Source: JBALVT01 sp047612385
GTDB lineage: Bacteria; Pseudomonadota; Gammaproteobacteria; Pseudomonadales; Halieaceae
Length of the DNA stretch: 64,000 nucleotides
Direction of reading: 5' to 3'
Assembly: GCA_047612385.1 (NCBI GenBank)
Contig: JBLGAR010000001.1
Coordinates: 106,180-170,179, forward strand
The translations under genes and the position numbers were made by a program. The stretch's first letter is position 1, and each line of letters opens with the position of its first letter. The notes beneath the pieces were generated by a model. The model was not told where the DNA came from and did not search any database. It saw only the letters and a list, made by a program, of their open reading frames with translations. Below are positions 62,401 to 64,000 of the stretch, one piece after another.

Positions 62401-62893
62401 ATGTTTCGAACATAATCGAGAATACGAAAGTGCCAAGCAAAATTCCGGCAACGGTAACCGCCTGCACCATCCCGTTGGCACTCGCTAGATTATTCGTGCC
62501 CACTAGCTCCTTGATATAACCGTACTTGGCGGGACTGTAGATGGCACTTTGTATCGACAACGCCATCGTGAGTGCAAAGGCACCCCAAAACCAACCCTGG
62601 TAGTAGCAGTAGGTAATGAGTAGTGTCGCGCCAACAGCCGCCAGTGCAGCGTGTCGGATGATCTTGTGCTTGGAGAATCTATCGGCCAAAAAACCCGATG
62701 GTGAGAACAGTAAAATGAACGGCAGCAATATCAGTCCGTTGACGACAGCGGTTAGGATAACCTGATCCTGACCATCGTAGGTCTTAAATATGGTGTTTTG
62801 AATGACGATCTTGTGCCCGAGGTCCACGAAGGCATTTAGAAATACGACCAGAATGTAAGGTATGTATCCCTTAATGTTGCGAAGTTGGGACAT
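59417..62893 (-). CDS. aas: LplT-Aas fusion: lysophospholipid flippase plus acyltransferase/acyl-ACP synthetase
   Basis: This is a 1158-residue inner-membrane protein. Residues 1-420 are a 12-helix MFS domain of the LplT type (lysophospholipid import). PlsC acyltransferase motifs follow: NHISWID (HX4D, His453-Asp458) and FPEG at 521-524. From about 640 an AMP-binding adenylation domain follows (AILFSSGSESSPKG near 791-804, YEGYGATETTP). In E. coli the same activities are split into lplT and aas. The fused form recycles lysophosphatidylethanolamine to phosphatidylethanolamine. It is divergent from the HTH gene at 63029, sharing a 135-base promoter region with palindromes. Confidence 0.94.
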   Translation of the reverse strand: MSQLRNIKGYIPYILVVFLNAFVDLGHKIVIQNTIFKTYDGQDQVILTAVVNGLILLPFILLFSPSGFLADRFSKHKIIRHAALAAVGATLLITYCYYQGWFWGAFALTMALSIQSAIYSPAKYGYIKELVGTNNLASANGMVQAVTVAGILLGTFVFSIMFETFLKGFDQLDPVQIMKTIAPVGWVLVALAVVEWLSALRLPKRREPAPETKFELRPYLQLAYLRRNLQVINSNTAIWLSIIGLATFWSISQVMLAAFPAFAKDTLEITNTVIIQGILACSGVGIVLGSVIAARTSRNYIETGLIPVGALGVAVGIAILPGLSSTVAMGVAFLFVGIMGGMFIVPLNSLIQFHAREAQLGTILAGNNWIQNVAMLTALITTVVFATAGIDSVGIFYVLTIIAVIGTGYTIRKLPHSLARIIATGILQRRYRIEVVGFDNLPESGAALLLGNHISWIDWALVQIACPRPIRFVMLRSIYDTWYLKPFFKVFGVVPISLGQSQDSLKTINELLQTGEMVCLFPEGAISRNGHLGKFHSGYLRAVEGLDDGVIIPFYLRGLWGSTFSRADTGLQEARAPSVRRDLIVAFGKAIPLHTPPEQLKQKIFDLSISAWESYSHELDPLPLAWLKTAKRSPSHIGAVDSSGTQLTNRQMVAACACFAKAMKLKSKNQNVGLVLPASGAAAIATMATMLRGKTVVQLNYTAGQKAVQAAISAADIKQVFTSRQFETKLKARGIELESLLKGTEVAYLEDIREKIPKLSLLLAIIQTMVLPAKWFYRLHGRTSLLDDPAAILFSSGSESSPKGIVLSHRNIISNCKQISDVLNTRTDDAIMACLPPFHSFGLTVTMIMPLVEGIPMVCHPDPTDALGVAKAIAKHKATILLGTATFLGLYSRNSKIHPLMLDSLRLVVAGAEKLSEPVRREFQLKFNKPIYEGYGATETTPVASVNIPDSIDPSDWKVQTGSMLGTVGMPLPGTSFKIVDPQTLTELPLGEDGLILISGSQVMLGYLNDQEKTDEVIVELDGMRWYKSGDKGHLTIEGFLVIVDRFSRFAKIGGEMISLTSVEANVLHALDDDSAIVAAVAIPDTRKGEKIILLSEQKLDIDTVRKSLIAANVSSLLIPTAVYQVPEIPKLGSGKTNYPELNTLARTISGVAVKSTE

Positions 62894-62976
62894 GTGAATC
62901 TCCTCGGGGAAGTAAACTGAGCTGCACTATCTCCACTTGTGCTGTTCGATGCCACCATGCCATTGTTGGTGGCTAT

Positions 62977-62990
62977 TTCCAAGCTTGGAA
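62977..62990. promoter_or_regulatory. Perfect 14-bp palindrome in the divergent promoter region
   Basis: TTCCAAGCTTGGAA is its own reverse complement and directly abuts the GTATC-N7-GATAC dyad at 62991. Both lie between the divergent LplT-Aas and HTH genes, where a regulator would bind. Confidence 0.4.
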
Positions 62991-63007
62991 GTATCATTAA
63001 ACGATAC
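62991..63007. promoter_or_regulatory. GTATC-N7-GATAC dyad upstream of HTH gene
   Basis: GTATCATTAAACGATAC is a 17-base dyad with 5-base arms, 21 bases before the chosen HTH start. An element with the same arms and spacing is found at 63798-63814, after the HTH gene. Probably the operator of that regulator. Confidence 0.5.
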
Positions 63008-63028
63008 CTTTTAAAACGTGAGCTCTCT

Positions 63029-63811
63029 ATGGCACAAGTCAGCGCTCTGGTGCAGTCATTAAAAACAGCACTCAAAGCAGCAGGACTGACCTATGCAGAA
63101 GTAGCCGGCTCCCTGGGTCTGTCCGAATCTTCTGTAAAACGAAAGTTCTCTCGTCAGGACTTTAGTCTCGCCGAGCTGGATCGTATCTGTACTGATATCA
63201 GTACAGAAATTTCTGATCTGGTTAAACTGATGGAGGAGCGGCAGGGTCGCATACAACAGCTTACGAAGGCCCAGGAAGAAGAAATTGCCGAAGATATGGC
63301 GTTGCTGTTGGTCACAGTCTGCGTGCTGAATCGCTGGACGTTTGATGATCTATTAAAAGCTTATCTTTTCACAGGGCCGGAATTGATACAGAAGTTAGCC
63401 AAGCTCGATCGCTTAAAGCTCATCGAACTATTGCCTCATAATCGCATAAAGCTATTGATAGCAGCCAATTTCCAATGGCTGCCAGCAGGTCCTATCAAGA
63501 GTGTTTTCCTGAAGGCAATTCAGCAGGACTTCTTCGCTGCCAGATTTGAGCAGGACGACCAACAGCTGATTGTCCGTAATGGCATGTTGTCCAGTGCATC
63601 GAACGCAGAGTTTCAACGCAAAATGGAGCGCTTGGCGCGGGAGTTCGATCTGCTCAATCAGGAGGACAACAGTTTGCCGCTAAAGATGCGCCGGGGTTAC
63701 TCCGTGGTACTGGCATTACGGGACTGGCGTTACAGTTCATTCAGGCCCTATCCGAACACACAGGCCTCCCCCCCCCAATCCGGTCTAGTAAGCCATAGTA
63801 TCACCCGGTGA
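63029..63811 (+). CDS. Helix-turn-helix transcriptional regulator (XRE-like), ~260 residues
   Basis: The N-terminal HTH is LKAAGLTYAEVAGSLGLSESSVKRKFSR in pieces, and LSLAELDRIC-like FSLAELDRICTDI follows, as in the lambda-repressor/XRE group. The C-terminal 190 residues are helical and of unknown ligand. I chose ATG 63029 (MAQVSALVQSL); the open frame to 62939 covers the promoter dyads. The C-terminal codons include a nine-C run (63768-63776) and the stop lies inside a palindrome (63798-63814). Divergent from LplT-Aas and upstream of a new gene at 63916: both are plausible targets. Confidence 0.85.
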   Translation: MAQVSALVQSLKTALKAAGLTYAEVAGSLGLSESSVKRKFSRQDFSLAELDRICTDISTEISDLVKLMEERQGRIQQLTKAQEEEIAEDMALLLVTVCVLNRWTFDDLLKAYLFTGPELIQKLAKLDRLKLIELLPHNRIKLLIAANFQWLPAGPIKSVFLKAIQQDFFAARFEQDDQQLIVRNGMLSSASNAEFQRKMERLAREFDLLNQEDNSLPLKMRRGYSVVLALRDWRYSSFRPYPNTQASPPQSGLVSHSITR

Positions 63812-63814
63812 TAC
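63798..63814. promoter_or_regulatory. GTATC-N7-GATAC palindrome before the next gene
   Basis: GTATCACCCGGTGATAC is a perfect 8-bp-arm palindrome around one C. It spans the HTH stop codon (63809-63811) and precedes the CDS at 63916 by about 100 bases. It has the same outer arms and spacing as 62991-63007. Confidence 0.5.
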
Positions 63815-63915
63815 CTCGAGTTTAGTGTCGTGCCCCTTTTCGTTTTTCGATTGCCTCGATAGTACCGCAGAGGGAACACTGATCCTGTCGATCGACACCA
63901 AGGGAGGATGCGACC

Positions 63916-64000
63916 ATGGGCCAGTACAGCATTCGCGGCAGTTCAAGGCAGTGGAATCTTTTTGTAAAAGCGTCATTCGCCGTGGCTATTCTGTCTATGT
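63916..64000 (+). CDS. Start of an unidentified, probably exported protein (truncated by window end)
   Basis: ATG 63916 is preceded by GGGAGGA seven bases upstream, a strong ribosome-binding site. The 28 visible codons (MGQYSIRGSSRQWNLFVKAS, then FAVAILSM) have a basic N-region followed by a hydrophobic stretch, as in a signal peptide or first membrane helix. No stop occurs before the window ends. An ATG at 63908 is in another frame and stops soon. The identity cannot be judged. Confidence 0.55.
   Translation, partial: MGQYSIRGSSRQWNLFVKASFAVAILSM

Noticed and set aside
63785..63976. 63-residue ORF on the - strand at the window end
   Set aside because: Antisense to the end of the HTH gene and the new + strand CDS with a good ribosome site; the composition gives no family.

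Overview
The window reads as chromosomal DNA of a free-living, probably marine, Gram-negative gammaproteobacterium. Evidence for this is two TonB-dependent outer-membrane receptors, a fused LplT-Aas lysophospholipid acyltransferase, a DUF3014 protein, a GlpD-type dehydrogenase, a peptide ABC importer with a lipoprotein binding protein, and several acyl-CoA and oxygenase genes of the kind common in Cellvibrionales-like bacteria. The order-level placement is inference. No rRNA, tRNA, CRISPR array, integrase or transposase was recognised.

Region 1 (about 2.0-24.9 kb) is a large surface-glycan or glycolipid locus. Its core (6170-10844, + strand) is a GtrA-type small membrane protein, a methyltransferase, a HAD-UbiA fusion, DprE1 and DprE2. 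Together these form a complete-looking route to polyprenyl-phosphoryl-D-arabinose, the arabinofuranose donor best known from mycobacteria. Two paralogous polytopic membrane proteins (2040-3839 and 15562-17325) flank this core and are candidate lipid-dependent glycosyltransferases. Around them lie a sugar epimerase, an FAD oxidoreductase, a second operon on the - strand (membrane protein, methyltransferase, DPM/GtrB-like GT2, B12-radical SAM enzyme, GT2), a sulfotransferase, a GT-C protein, a fatty-acid desaturase, three more methyltransferases and a second copy of the unusual GT2. One methyltransferase (24057-24884) appears to start at an AUC codon behind a strong ribosome-binding site.

Region 2 (24.9-32.4 kb, all - strand) holds three Fe(II)/2-oxoglutarate oxygenases (two paralogous, one PhyH type), then a catabolic-looking set: two HSL-type esterases, a metallo-beta-lactamase-fold hydrolase and an acyl-CoA synthetase. 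A perfect 27-bp inverted repeat lies between two of these genes.

Region 3 (32.7-43.7 kb) holds a four-gene oligopeptide-type ABC importer, a membrane-anchored sulfatase, an agmatinase-family ureohydrolase, a decayed NAD-malic enzyme pseudogene, a spermidine-synthase-like protein, a MAPEG protein and a PPOX-type flavoprotein.

Region 4 (43.9-64 kb) is metabolic and envelope housekeeping or accessory: a D-aminoacylase-like amidohydrolase, a short citrate/2-methylcitrate synthase with a divergent LysR regulator, GlpD, a DUF3014 protein, a 57-residue basic protein, enoyl-CoA hydratase, GST, a molybdopterin oxidoreductase, a TonB receptor followed by a putative 2OG-oxygenase-like protein, an old-yellow-enzyme family reductase, LplT-Aas, and an HTH regulator bracketed by two GTATC-N7-GATAC dyads. 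A new CDS starts at 63916 and runs off the end.

The most distinctive system is the Gram-negative D-arabinose-phospholipid module with its paired candidate transferases and its many tailoring enzymes.
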